DNA of 64,000 bases from Azospirillum brasilense (GTDB lineage: Bacteria; Pseudomonadota; Alphaproteobacteria; Azospirillales; Azospirillaceae), in the NCBI RefSeq assembly GCF_007827795.1, contig NZ_VITI01000008.1, positions 124,001 through 188,000 on the forward strand, given 5' to 3'. The notes beneath the pieces were generated by a model that saw nothing but the letters and a program-made list of their open reading frames with translations, was not told where the DNA came from and searched no databases. Below, piece by piece: positions 17,196 to 26,324 of the stretch (positions within the stretch are counted from its first letter, which is position 1; every line of letters begins with the position of its first letter). The position numbers and the translations under genes are program-made.

Positions 17196-18947
17196 TTACC
17201 GTTCGAGGCCCAACGGCGGCATCCGCGCCTCCACCGCACCGCTGCGGGCCGCCTTGACCAGCGCCGCCAGTTCGGCCAGCGCCGGGCGCAACCCGGCCAG
17301 CACCGCCACGGCTTCCACCAGATCCCCCTTGCCCGAGGCGAGGTCGAGGATTTCCCGGAACAGCGGCTTCGGACGGGGATAGCCGGTCACGGTGACCGGA
17401 TCGTCGGGCGCCAGCTTCGCCGCCTGCTTGGCGAGCATCAGCGCGGTGGCGACTCCGCCCAGCTCGTCGATCAGCCCGAGAGTCTTGGCCTGGGCGCCGG
17501 TCCACACGCGGCCCTTGGCGGCGTCCCGCGCCTGTTCGGGGGTGAGGTGCCGGGCCTCCGCCACGCGGGACAGGAAGGTGGAATAGCTGCTGTCGATGAT
17601 CGCGTTCAGCCGCTCCTCCCCGGCGGGGCCGAAGGGGCGGAAGGGCGACCACAGTCCGGCGTTGGGGGCGGTGTCGAGGACGCCCCAATGCACGCCCAGC
17701 CGCTCCGACAGGCCGGCGACCGACATCTTTCCGGCAACCACGCCGATGGAGCCGGTCACGGTGGCCGGGGAGGCGACGATGCGGTCGGCGGCCAGCGCGA
17801 TCCAATAGCCGCCGGACGCCGCCGTCCCGCCCATGCTGGCGATCACCGGTTTGCCCGACTGGCGGGCCTTGACCAGCGCGCGGCGGATCGTTTCGGAGGC
17901 GGTCACGCTGCCGCCGCCGCTGTCGATGCGGAACAGGATGGCCTTGACGTCGGGATCGTCCACCGCGTCCTCGATGGCCTCCACGATCGTCTCGGACCCG
18001 GCGGTGATCTCGCCCAGGCCGGGCTTGCCGCTGTCGCCGCCGGTGATGGTGCCGGTGGCGTGGATCAGCGCGATGGTCGGGCCGTTGCGGTTGGGCGGGC
18101 CGGCGATGCCCAGATAGTCCGCCGCCTCCATGGTGTCGGCGTCGGGCGCGGCCCCGGCGCGGCGCAGCGCCTCCTCCCGCGCTTCGTCGGCGTAGCCCAG
18201 CCGGTCGACCAGCTTGGCGTCCACCGCCTCGCCGTCGATCAGGGGCGCGCGGTCCATCGCCGCCTTCACGGCGGCGGGGGGCAGGCGGCGGCTCACCGCC
18301 ACCCCGTCGACGATCTGGTTGGTCAAGTCGCCGAGCAGCGACTCCATCATCTCGCGGTGGGCGGGCGTGAAGTCCGTCCGCATGACGCTGTCGGCGAGGC
18401 TCTTGTACTCCTCCCGCTGGAACACCTGCGGCTGGATGTCCAGCTTGTCCAGCGCGCCGCGGGCGAAGGGGATCTGGGCGGACAGGCCGGTCAGGCCGAG
18501 CAGCCCCAGCGGCTGCATCCACACCTCGTCGAAGGCGCTGGCCAGCAGGTAGGAGCGGTTGCCGGCCCCGGTGTCGCCGTAGGATTCGGCGAAGGCGATG
18601 GCGAAGCGCCCCGACGCGCGGAACCGCTCCACCGCCGCCCGCAGCTCCTGCACCTGGGCGAAGCTGGCGCCGTCGCCGCCGAAGCGGGCGAGAACGCCCT
18701 TCACCCGCGGGTCGGTGCGTCCCCGCTCCAGCGCGTCGAGCACCTCCTGGAAGGTCGTCTCGTGGCCGAGTACGCTGCCCAGCCGGTCCACGCTCCCCTC
18801 CGCCAGCGGGTCGCGGAGATCCAGCTCCAGCACGACGGTGTCGGGCAGGGAGGGCTCATGCCGGATCGCCAGGACGACCCCGGTGACCACGGCGGCCACC
18901 ACGAGGAAACCGATGAGGGCGAACAGGCGGACAAAGAACCTCAGCAT
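17196..18947 (-). CDS. sppA: Signal peptide peptidase SppA, long (67K) type
   Basis: SppA digests signal peptides left in the inner membrane. The 583-aa length matches the two-domain E. coli-type enzyme rather than the ~300-aa short form. One N-terminal membrane anchor (about residues 5-28). The N-terminal half holds the general-base lysine region (REEYKSLADS), and the C-terminal half the nucleophile serine region (GGTAASGGYWIALAADRIVA) preceded by RIDSGGGSVTASE. Start ATG 18947. The AhpD-like gene lies 28 nt upstream on the same strand, so they could be co-transcribed. Confidence 0.93.
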   Translation of the reverse strand: MLRFFVRLFALIGFLVVAAVVTGVVLAIRHEPSLPDTVVLELDLRDPLAEGSVDRLGSVLGHETTFQEVLDALERGRTDPRVKGVLARFGGDGASFAQVQELRAAVERFRASGRFAIAFAESYGDTGAGNRSYLLASAFDEVWMQPLGLLGLTGLSAQIPFARGALDKLDIQPQVFQREEYKSLADSVMRTDFTPAHREMMESLLGDLTNQIVDGVAVSRRLPPAAVKAAMDRAPLIDGEAVDAKLVDRLGYADEAREEALRRAGAAPDADTMEAADYLGIAGPPNRNGPTIALIHATGTITGGDSGKPGLGEITAGSETIVEAIEDAVDDPDVKAILFRIDSGGGSVTASETIRRALVKARQSGKPVIASMGGTAASGGYWIALAADRIVASPATVTGSIGVVAGKMSVAGLSERLGVHWGVLDTAPNAGLWSPFRPFGPAGEERLNAIIDSSYSTFLSRVAEARHLTPEQARDAAKGRVWTGAQAKTLGLIDELGGVATALMLAKQAAKLAPDDPVTVTGYPRPKPLFREILDLASGKGDLVEAVAVLAGLRPALAELAALVKAARSGAVEARMPPLGLER

Positions 18948-18975
18948 CCGGGGGGGCTCCGGTGGTTGCGCGGCG

Positions 18976-19548
18976 TCAGCGGTCCTGCTTGTGGTAGTCG
19001 CGGTTCGGCATCATGTCCACCGCCGAGGCGACGCGGTTCGACATGTTGTAGAAGGCGGCGGTGTCGGCGACGTCGAAGATCTCCTCGTCGCCGAAGCCGG
19101 CGTCGCGCAGCGCCTGCCGGTCCGGCTCGCCCATGGTCCAGGGCTCCTTGGTCAGCTTCCACGCGAAATCGAGCATGGCGCGCTGGCGCGGCTCCAGCTT
19201 GGCGGCGCGGTAGTTGAAGGCGAGCATCTCGCCGAGTTCCGGATCGCCGGACAGCTTGCGCACCGCCTGCCCATGGGCGACGAGGCAGTAGTAGCAATGG
19301 TTGGCGGAGGACACGACCACGGCGATCATCTCGCGCTCCAACTTGGACAGGCCGCTCTCGCCGACCATCAGCTCGTTGTAGAGCTGGGCGAAGGTGCGCA
19401 GCTTCTTCGGGCGCAGGCTGTAGGCGCGCAGCACGTTGGGGACGAAGCCCAGCTTTTCCTCGCACTTGGCGAAGAGGGCGGCCATGTCCGGGTCGAGGTC
19501 GGGCGTCTCGGGAACGGGCAGGGCCATGACGTGATCGGGCTGGGGCAT
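18976..19548 (-). CDS. AhpD-like peroxidase-related protein (CMD family)
   Basis: A 190-aa all-helical carboxymuconolactone decarboxylase/AhpD-type protein. The redox signature is SSANHCYYCLVAHG: a CxxC pair with the downstream histidine. The length and the PDLDPDMAALFAKCEEKLGFVPNVLRAY opening fit the 'uncharacterized peroxidase-related enzyme' subgroup. It probably reduces peroxides or acts as a thiol oxidoreductase; the reductant is unknown. The frame opens at 19641, but MPQPDHVM at 19548 begins the conserved part and sits behind a GGAGGAGAC site. sppA follows 28 nt downstream. Confidence 0.85.
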   Translation of the reverse strand: MPQPDHVMALPVPETPDLDPDMAALFAKCEEKLGFVPNVLRAYSLRPKKLRTFAQLYNELMVGESGLSKLEREMIAVVVSSANHCYYCLVAHGQAVRKLSGDPELGEMLAFNYRAAKLEPRQRAMLDFAWKLTKEPWTMGEPDRQALRDAGFGDEEIFDVADTAAFYNMSNRVASAVDMMPNRDYHKQDR

Positions 19549-19757
19549 CGCGGCGGTCTCCTCCGGTGTGTTGGTTTCGTTGCGGTGTACGCTGTTTTGG
19601 CCGACAGGGTAGCCGGGCGGCGGCGCTTCGCAAAGCCCCACCTCCGGTCAGGCCCATTCACCAGGGGTTGCAACCCTGCCTTTCGTACGTTGTCTCTCGC
19701 CAAGCCGTCGCCGTCCGTGCGAAGACTGCGCTCCGTCGCAACGCAGTGGCTCGACCG

Positions 19758-20852
19758 ATGAACGATCCGGGCGGCAAGGGCGCGCCCAAGCTCGGCCTCC
19801 TCTCGGTTCTGGTGGTCGAGGACAGCGCCTTCATCCGCAACGTGCTGACCGCGACCCTGCGCACCATCGGGGTCGGCGCGGTGCATGCCGAGGCCGGCGG
19901 CGCGGAAGCCATCCGCTTCCTGGAGGAGCGGCGGGCCGCCCTGCCGCCCGGCACGGCGCCGGTGGACGTGATCATCACCGATCTGGTGATGCCGGAGGTG
20001 GACGGGCTGATGCTGCTGCGCTGGCTGCGCTGCAGCCCGAAATCGCCGGACCGCTTTCTGCCCGTGCTGATGCTGTCCGGCGCCGCCGACCGCCATTACG
20101 TGGAGCAGGCGCGCGACCTGGGCGCCACCGACTTCATCGCCAAGCCCTTTTCCGCCGCGACCATCGCCAGCCGCCTGCTGGCCGCGATGGCCCGGCCGCG
20201 GCGCTTCGTGCTCGCCAAGGGGTATTTCGGGCCGGACCGGCGGCGGACGCAGCGGCCGGTGGCGATGGATTGCCGAATGACCGGCCCCAGGGAAATCCTG
20301 GTGGTGCACAGCGCGTCCAGGGCGGTGGGCATCGACCGCTTTCCGGTCGTGCATTTCGATCTGCCCAACCGGCTGGGCGCCAAGATGGGCATCGCGCCGA
20401 AGGACCCGGTGCCGAGCCTGCCCGACGAGGTTCTGGCGGCGGCGGAGGCGGAGATCCAGAACCGGGCCGGCGATTACGCCACCTGGATCGCCGGGGAGGT
20501 GGACGAGTTGGCCCGCCGCGTCGACCGGCTGGGCGCGGACGCCGCCGCGGTTCCGGCGCTGATGGCGCAGATCAACCGCTCCGCCCACGAGATGCGCGGG
20601 CAAGGCGGTATCTTCGGCTATCCGCTGATCACCCGCATCGCCAAGTCGCTCTACGAGGCGACGCACGGCGGCTTTCCCGCCGTCACCGGCAACGAGCGCC
20701 TGCTGCTGAAAGCCCATGTGGACGCGATCAAAGCGGTGATGAACGGGCGGATCAGCGGCGACGGCGGAGCGACCGGCCAGCAGCTTCTGGCCTCGCTCGA
20801 CCTCGCCAAGAAGAAATACGCCAAGCCGGACGGCGAGGGCGATCCGGCCTGA
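19758..20852 (+). CDS. Response regulator with receiver and Hpt-like C-terminal domain
   Basis: A 364-aa protein. Residues about 14-145 are a receiver: acidic E21-D22, phosphoacceptor D in IITDLVMPEVDG, and K in FIAKPFS. The middle (about 155-230) carries PDRRRTQRP and a basic/proline-rich linker. The end (about 265-345) is helical with INRSAHEMRGQGGIFG, which resembles the HxxKG core of histidine phosphotransfer domains (H at about 281, R in place of K). No DNA-binding domain is visible. It could pass phosphate between pathways (inference). ATG 19758 is the first start before the receiver. Divergent from the AhpD-like gene; the next plus-strand gene is far away. Confidence 0.8.
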   Translation: MNDPGGKGAPKLGLLSVLVVEDSAFIRNVLTATLRTIGVGAVHAEAGGAEAIRFLEERRAALPPGTAPVDVIITDLVMPEVDGLMLLRWLRCSPKSPDRFLPVLMLSGAADRHYVEQARDLGATDFIAKPFSAATIASRLLAAMARPRRFVLAKGYFGPDRRRTQRPVAMDCRMTGPREILVVHSASRAVGIDRFPVVHFDLPNRLGAKMGIAPKDPVPSLPDEVLAAAEAEIQNRAGDYATWIAGEVDELARRVDRLGADAAAVPALMAQINRSAHEMRGQGGIFGYPLITRIAKSLYEATHGGFPAVTGNERLLLKAHVDAIKAVMNGRISGDGGATGQQLLASLDLAKKKYAKPDGEGDPA

Positions 20853-20861
20853 GCGCCGCCG

Positions 20862-21440
20862 CTATTTCCAGCGGATTCCTGCCTCGCGGCGGATCTCCTC
20901 CATGCGCTCCAGCGCCGGCTTGAAGCCGGTCAGGGAGAAGCGCACCTCCGCCTTGCCGCCCGCCGGAGCCGAGCCGACGGCGGAAACCTCCTTGGCCGGC
21001 GTCAGACGCTCGACCAGCTTGGCGTTGGTCTCCGGATCGACCACCGCGCAGGTGTTGGTCTCCCATTCGAACCGTTCGCACGGATATTCGGGGCGAAACA
21101 GCGCCCGGTCCACCCAGACGCGGACGATCTTCGACAGGTCCATCGTTTGCTCGTCCAGCCGGAAGCGCAGCCCTTCCAGCCAGCGCTCGCTGGAGCGCAG
21201 CCAGACGAGGCGCGACCGCCGGTCGCTGCCGGGGCGGGACAGCAGTTCGCATTCGACGCGGCTCGGCTCGCTCCAGACCTGGCAGTAGAGGCGCCAGTCC
21301 TTGAAGCTCTCCGAATGCTCGCGGTAGGCCGGAGACTGGGATTGGGCCTGGATTGGGGCGGCGGGAAAGGCGGCGACCAGCAGAAACCCCGCGATCACGC
21401 CGCCGCGCCACGCACCCGTCCTGCGTCCCGTTTCCCGCAT
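20862..21440 (-). CDS. Secreted IalB-like (invasion-associated locus B family) protein
   Basis: A 192-aa exported protein. A signal peptide (basic RRTG then hydrophobic AGFLLVAAFPAAPIQAQ, residues about 9-33) is followed by a beta-rich domain with SFKDWRLYCQVW, ECELLSR, a FEWETNTCAVV segment, and the closing VRFSLTGFKPALERM. The W-x-C/C/C...SL-x-GF order matches the IalB family found in alphaproteobacteria, although overall identity is probably low. IalB in Bartonella is linked to erythrocyte invasion, but most family members have no known role. It starts 5 nt after the aroC stop, so the two are co-transcribed. Confidence 0.7.
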   Translation of the reverse strand: MRETGRRTGAWRGGVIAGFLLVAAFPAAPIQAQSQSPAYREHSESFKDWRLYCQVWSEPSRVECELLSRPGSDRRSRLVWLRSSERWLEGLRFRLDEQTMDLSKIVRVWVDRALFRPEYPCERFEWETNTCAVVDPETNAKLVERLTPAKEVSAVGSAPAGGKAEVRFSLTGFKPALERMEEIRREAGIRWK

Positions 21441-21445
21441 CGGCC

Positions 21446-22522
21446 TCAGCCCCGCGCGTAGGCGCGGTGGCGCAGCAGATGGTCGGCCAGAACGCAGGCC
21501 ATCATCGCCTCGCCGACCGGAACGGCGCGGATGCCGACGCAGGGGTCGTGGCGGCCCTTGGTCAGGATGTCGGTGTCCTTGCCCTGCAGATCGACCGTCT
21601 GGCGCGGGGTGAGGATGGAACTGGTCGGCTTCACCGCGAAGCGCACCACGATGTCCTGCCCGGTGGAAATGCCGCCGAGGATGCCGCCGGCGAGGTTGGA
21701 GCGGAATTCCGGTTCGCCGTCGGGTCCGGCGCGCATCTCGTCGGCGTTCTGCTCGCCGGTCAGGGTGGCGGCCTCGAAGCCGTTGCCGATCTCCACGCCC
21801 TTGACGGCGTTGATCGTCATCATGGCGCGGGCGAGATCGCCGTCCAGCTTGTCGTAGAGCGGGTCGCCCAACCCGGCGGGCAGGCCGGAGGCCACCACCT
21901 CCACCACCGCGCCGATGGACGAACCGCTCTTGCGGATGCCGTCCAGATAGTCCGCCCATTCGGCGGCGGCCTGCGGGTCGGGGCAGAAGAAGGGGTTGTT
22001 GTCCACCTCCGCCCAATCCCAGCGGCTGCGGTCCACCTTGTGCGGGCCGATCTGCACCAGCGCGCCGCGGACGGTCACGCCGTTGCCCAGCACCTTGCGC
22101 GCCACCGCGCCCGCCGCCACGCGGCAGGCCGTCTCGCGCGCCGAGGAGCGGCCGCCGCCGCGGTGGTCGCGGATGCCGTACTTCTTCCAGTAGGTGTAGT
22201 CGGCGTGGCCGGGCCGGAATTTGGCGGCGATCTCGCTGTAGTCCTTGGAGCGCTGGTCGGTGTTCTCGATCATCAGCGAGACCGGCGTGCCGGTGGTCTG
22301 CCCTTCGAACACGCCGGACAGGATCTTGACCTGATCGGGCTCCTGCCGCTGCGTGGTGTAGCGCGACTGGCCGGGCCGGCGCTTGTCGAGCCAGGGCTGG
22401 ATGTCCGCCTCGGTCAGGGAGAGCAGCGACGGGCAGCCGTCCACCACCACGCCGATCGCCGGCCCATGGCTCTCGCCCCAGGTGGTGAAACGGAAAAGCG
22501 TACCGAAGCTGTTGCCGGCCAT
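21446..22522 (-). CDS. aroC: Chorismate synthase
   Basis: AroC converts 5-enolpyruvylshikimate 3-phosphate to chorismate, the last common step of aromatic amino-acid synthesis, using reduced FMN. The 358-aa protein has usual length and family signatures: the N-terminal [18 protein letters not shown], the [21 protein letters not shown] region, and the C-terminal [18 protein letters not shown] and [18 protein letters not shown]. The frame is open to 22612, but MAGNSFG at 22522 is the conserved start. The IalB-like gene follows after 5 nt. No other aro gene is adjacent. Confidence 0.96.
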   Translation of the reverse strand: MAGNSFGTLFRFTTWGESHGPAIGVVVDGCPSLLSLTEADIQPWLDKRRPGQSRYTTQRQEPDQVKILSGVFEGQTTGTPVSLMIENTDQRSKDYSEIAAKFRPGHADYTYWKKYGIRDHRGGGRSSARETACRVAAGAVARKVLGNGVTVRGALVQIGPHKVDRSRWDWAEVDNNPFFCPDPQAAAEWADYLDGIRKSGSSIGAVVEVVASGLPAGLGDPLYDKLDGDLARAMMTINAVKGVEIGNGFEAATLTGEQNADEMRAGPDGEPEFRSNLAGGILGGISTGQDIVVRFAVKPTSSILTPRQTVDLQGKDTDILTKGRHDPCVGIRAVPVGEAMMACVLADHLLRHRAYARG

Positions 22523-22618
22523 GGCGAGGACTCCCGATGCGACACGATCTGTCCGCACGACGTGCGGTGGAGCGCGTTTCTTGCGGCGTTTCGGCCAGCG
22601 CGTCAAGCGCAAGGGAAC

Positions 22619-23782
22619 TTAAAACGCACCCTTCTGCTCACGCCGGCGGTCGAGCGCGACCTCGAACTGGCGCAGCAGCTTGTGCGTGGCTTCGAAGTAG
22701 AGCTTGCGCTGCGGGTTGTTCTTCATGCAGCGGGCGTCCAGGTGGGACACGCTGGTCAAGGCGGAGACGCAGTAGCCGAGCAGCCAGTAATGGGAGCGGA
22801 TCTTGCGCAGATAGTCGCGGAAGGGTTCCGGCTGGCCGGCCATGAAGGCGGAGAAGCTCGCCTCGTAGTCGGCGAGGATCTGCCGGATGTCCATCAGCGT
22901 GGTTTCCAGCAGCTTGCCCACCTTTTCGATGTGCATCAGAAGCTGGGTTTCATAGGGCTTGTGCATGCGGATATCGACCGGGATGCATTCCCGCGACTTC
23001 AGCCAGTTCAGGATGATCCGCGCCCGCGGCGCGATGCGGCGGAGCTGGTACTCGTAGAAGGTCGTGCCCTTCCAGGCGCTGAAGATCTGGTCCGCTTCGC
23101 TGCGGTCGATGCCGAAGGCCGAGACGAACAGGCCGGCTTCTTCGAGTTCGGGATTCCAGATCGCCTCCAGGAAGCGCTCGATGCTCTGGGCGCCGTTGCC
23201 GCCGCCGTCGATGGCCTTGCGCACGATGGGTTCGATGCGCGCCCGGATCAGGCGGCGGAGCTGCTGGTCCTCGGCGTCGCTGATCGCCCAGTGACGCTTG
23301 TCCACCGGGACCTTCTCGCCTTCGAAACACGCCTTCAACAGGAAGGCGTCCAGCGACGGCACGCTGTCGATCAGGGTGAGGGTGCGCAGGTCCGCGGCCG
23401 CGGCCTCGCTGTTGGCCTCGCCGATGCCGAATTGCTCCGCCAGAAGAATGCTGCTGTTGCGGGCGCGTAGGTAGATGGCGAGCCCGCCCGCTTCGGTGTG
23501 TTCGACGCTGTGCGGAATGTAAATGCCGGTCTCGACCGGCCGCGATCCGACGTCGCCATCCTCATCCTCGTCGACGATGGGATTGGCATAGTCGTCGGCG
23601 TCTTCGTCGAAATTCGGATACTTGAAGAGAATGGCCTTGTTCAATCCGCGAGCGCGGAACAGGCGATTTTCTTCAGGGATTTCGCGGGTGATGGTGATCA
23701 AGTTCATCGAGACGCTGGAGCCGCCGTAGAGAATTTGCTCCAGAATCGGGGACACCGAATCCGATTGCCGCCGTGCACGCAT
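22619..23782 (-). CDS. Conserved-looking hypothetical protein, 387 aa
   Basis: Unrecognised. A soluble protein with three visible parts: an N-terminal segment with an acidic cluster (NFDEDADDYANPIVDEDEDGD), a central mixed region (about 105-220), and a helical C-terminal half (about 225-387) rich in aromatic and charged residues. No signal peptide or membrane segment. ATG 23782 has GGAAGGTGAC about 7 nt upstream; an internal ATG at 23707 is possible. It lies upstream of aroC on the same strand, but with 96 nt between, and downstream of fabI. Strong third-position GC bias confirms coding. Confidence 0.7.
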   Translation of the reverse strand: MRARRQSDSVSPILEQILYGGSSVSMNLITITREIPEENRLFRARGLNKAILFKYPNFDEDADDYANPIVDEDEDGDVGSRPVETGIYIPHSVEHTEAGGLAIYLRARNSSILLAEQFGIGEANSEAAAADLRTLTLIDSVPSLDAFLLKACFEGEKVPVDKRHWAISDAEDQQLRRLIRARIEPIVRKAIDGGGNGAQSIERFLEAIWNPELEEAGLFVSAFGIDRSEADQIFSAWKGTTFYEYQLRRIAPRARIILNWLKSRECIPVDIRMHKPYETQLLMHIEKVGKLLETTLMDIRQILADYEASFSAFMAGQPEPFRDYLRKIRSHYWLLGYCVSALTSVSHLDARCMKNNPQRKLYFEATHKLLRQFEVALDRRREQKGAF

Positions 23783-23954
23783 CCGACTGTCACCTTCCGC
23801 AACCTTCCGTAAGCGTGAAGAATAGCGGTCTGCTGCGGTGCGCAAAAGTAGGTAATACGACGATCGGTGAAAAATACCTCAAACCGGGTAAGGGCGTTTC
23901 CGGCGGGCGTTCCGGAACGAACCGGACGCGCCCGCCGTCGCCCGAGGCTCGGGA

Positions 23955-24803
23955 TCAGGCGGGCTTGGCCGCGCCGCCCAGCGATCCCAGGAGCTGCGAC
24001 ACCTCGGCCGCCGCGTCCACCGCGACCATGCCGACGGTGTGGTAGCCGGAGTCGACGTGCATCACCTCACCGGTCACGCCGGTGCCGAGGTCGCTCAGCA
24101 GGAACAGGCCGGCGCCGCCGACCTCGCCGATGGTGACGTTGCGCTTCAGCGGGGCGTTCAGCTCGTTCCACTTCAGAATGTAGCGGAAGTCGCCGATGCC
24201 GCTGGCGGCCAGCGTCTTGATCGGGCCGGCGGAGATGGCATTGACGCGGATGTCCCGACCGCCCAAATCGACGGCCAGGTAACGCACGCTCGCCTCCAGC
24301 GCGGCCTTGGCGACGCCCATCACATTGTAGTGGGGCATCACGCGCTCGGCGCCGTAATAGGAGAGGGTGAGCAGGCTGCCGCCGTCCTTCATCAGCGGAA
24401 CGGCGCGCTGCGCCACCGCGGTGAAGGAGTAGCAGGAGATGTCCATCGTGCGCAGGAAGTTGGCCCGCGTCGTGTCGAGATAGAGGCCGTCCAGCTCGTT
24501 CTTGTCGGAAAAAGCGATCGCATGAACCAGGAAGTCCAGCTTGCCCCATTCCTTTTCGATGGCGGCGAAGGTTGCGTCGACGCTGGCCTCGTCGGTGACG
24601 TCGCAGGGCAGCAGCAGCGGGGCCTTGACCTGATCGGCCAGCGGCTTCACGCGCTTCAGCAGCGCGTCACCCTGATAGGTGAAGGCCAGCTCGGCGCCGT
24701 GCTGCGCCAGCGTGGAGGCAATTCCCCAGGCGATCGAACGATCGTTCGCCACGCCCATGATCAGGCCACGCTTGCCGTCCATGAGCGGCTTCGGGTTGGA
24801 CAT
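23955..24803 (-). CDS. fabI: Enoyl-[acyl-carrier-protein] reductase (NADH), FabI
   Basis: FabI reduces trans-2-enoyl-ACP in the last step of each fatty-acid elongation round. The 282-aa short-chain reductase has the divergent FabI nucleotide site (GLIMGVANDRSIAWGIA), the Y-x6-K catalytic motif in HYNVMGVAK, and the substrate loop following AISAGPIKTLAASGI. The C-terminal GEVMHVDSGYHTVGM is typical. ATG 24803 starts the conserved MSNPKPLMDGKRG; upstream frame to 24968 lacks similarity. It is divergent from the YihY gene with 91 nt between. Confidence 0.95.
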   Translation of the reverse strand: MSNPKPLMDGKRGLIMGVANDRSIAWGIASTLAQHGAELAFTYQGDALLKRVKPLADQVKAPLLLPCDVTDEASVDATFAAIEKEWGKLDFLVHAIAFSDKNELDGLYLDTTRANFLRTMDISCYSFTAVAQRAVPLMKDGGSLLTLSYYGAERVMPHYNVMGVAKAALEASVRYLAVDLGGRDIRVNAISAGPIKTLAASGIGDFRYILKWNELNAPLKRNVTIGEVGGAGLFLLSDLGTGVTGEVMHVDSGYHTVGMVAVDAAAEVSQLLGSLGGAAKPA

Positions 24804-24894
24804 CCGTACCTCGTGCATCCAGAGTATGCTTTGAAAAGTGGGCCGCATCCTACACGAAAGACCGGCCCGGTCAAACCAAGGCGGGAGGCGTCCT

Positions 24895-26286
24895 GTGGCT
24901 GAAACCGAAGGCACTTCGAAAGGGGCGTGGAACCCCTTTGTGCGCGTTCGGGAAATCGGCGGCTTCATCGCCTATTCCTCCATGCGCTTCTACAACGACA
25001 ACTGCTTCCAGACCGCGGCGTCGCTGACCTACACCTCGCTGCTGGCGCTGGTGCCGCTGATGACCATCGGCTTCGCGATCTTTTCCGCCTTTCCCGCCTT
25101 CAATGCCTTGCAATCGCGCATCCAGACGTTGCTGTTCAAGAATCTCGTGCCGGAGAACAGCGACGCCATCCTGCAATATCTGGCGGCCTTCATGGCCAAC
25201 GCCGGGCAGATGCCGGTGTTCGGCATCGTCGGGCTGGCGATGTCCGCGGTCCTGCTGATCTGGACCATCGAGGGGTCATTCGCCACCGTCTGGCGGGTGC
25301 GGGAACCGCGCTCCTACGTCACCCGCATCCTGTCCTTCTGGGCGGTGGTGTCGCTGAGCCCGCTGTTCGCCGGCGCCAGCCTGTCGCTGTCCAGCACCCT
25401 GTGGGCGGTGCTCCAGTTCGCCCATCTGGAGGGCTTCGCCGACCCGCTGGTGGGGATCGGGGCGATCCTGCCCTTCATGCTGCAGCTGGTCGGCTGCACG
25501 CTGCTCTACGTCATCATCCCGAACCGGGACGTCGGGTGGATGGACGCCGCCTGCGGCGGGGCGGTCGCCTCGCTGTTGCTGGAGACGTCCAAGGCGGGCT
25601 TCGCCATGTACATGAAGGAGTTCCCCGCCTACCAGACCATCTACGGCGCGCTGGCGACCGTGCCGATCTTCCTGTTCTGGCTCTACATCGCCTGGTCCAC
25701 CGTGCTGTTCGGCGCGGTCATCACCGCCTCGCTGCCGGAATGGCGGGCCGGCAAGATCACCCGCGGCGGGCCGGAGGGGCTGTTGCCGGCCCAGCGGCTG
25801 GGGCTGGCCCTGGCCGTCCTGCACGAGCTTCTGGAGGGCACGCGGCTCGGCGTGGGCTTGCGGCGGCGGACGCTGGTCGGGCGCGTGCCGGTCGGGACGG
25901 TGCTGATCGACGGCATCCTGGAGCAGCTTCGCGACGCCCATTGGGTGGCCCACACCACGCACAACGCCTGGGTCGTCACCCGCGACCTGAGCGAGGCCAC
26001 GCTGTTCGACCTGATGAAGGCGCTGGGCATCGGCCTGCGCGGCTCCGTCCGGGGGCTGGGCGGGCTGGAGCTGCCCTGGCAGGACCGCACGGCCCATCTG
26101 CTGGAGCAGGCGGAGCGGAGCCAGGAGGAAATCCTCGGCGTGCCGATCAAGACCCTGCTGTCCGACCGGCCCCTGGAGGCGGGAGCGCTCGAAACGGGAA
26201 CTCAGGAACCGGACTCACAGGAAGCCGGGACGCCGGCGGGGGAGGGTTCCGGCGCCGTCCCGCTGCGGGCGAAGCGCTGGCCCTGA
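24895..26286 (+). CDS. YihY/BrkB family inner-membrane protein
   Basis: A 463-aa protein. The first ~290 residues hold about six membrane helices with the family pattern: CFQTAASLTYTSLLALVPLMTIGFAI, an EGSFATVWRVREPRS loop, and FPAYQTIYGALATVPIFLFWLYIAW. The C-terminal ~170 residues are soluble and include a helix-turn-helix-like stretch (RDLSEATLFDLMKALGI) and an acidic tail. YihY proteins were once annotated as ribonuclease BN; that assignment is withdrawn and the role is unsettled. Start is GTG 24895, with GGGAGG 7 nt upstream; no ATG fits. Confidence 0.87.
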   Translation: MAETEGTSKGAWNPFVRVREIGGFIAYSSMRFYNDNCFQTAASLTYTSLLALVPLMTIGFAIFSAFPAFNALQSRIQTLLFKNLVPENSDAILQYLAAFMANAGQMPVFGIVGLAMSAVLLIWTIEGSFATVWRVREPRSYVTRILSFWAVVSLSPLFAGASLSLSSTLWAVLQFAHLEGFADPLVGIGAILPFMLQLVGCTLLYVIIPNRDVGWMDAACGGAVASLLLETSKAGFAMYMKEFPAYQTIYGALATVPIFLFWLYIAWSTVLFGAVITASLPEWRAGKITRGGPEGLLPAQRLGLALAVLHELLEGTRLGVGLRRRTLVGRVPVGTVLIDGILEQLRDAHWVAHTTHNAWVVTRDLSEATLFDLMKALGIGLRGSVRGLGGLELPWQDRTAHLLEQAERSQEEILGVPIKTLLSDRPLEAGALETGTQEPDSQEAGTPAGEGSGAVPLRAKRWP

Positions 26287-26324
26287 ACGCGGGCCTTGCA
26301 GGCGGCCTTGGATTTTGGCGGCGC

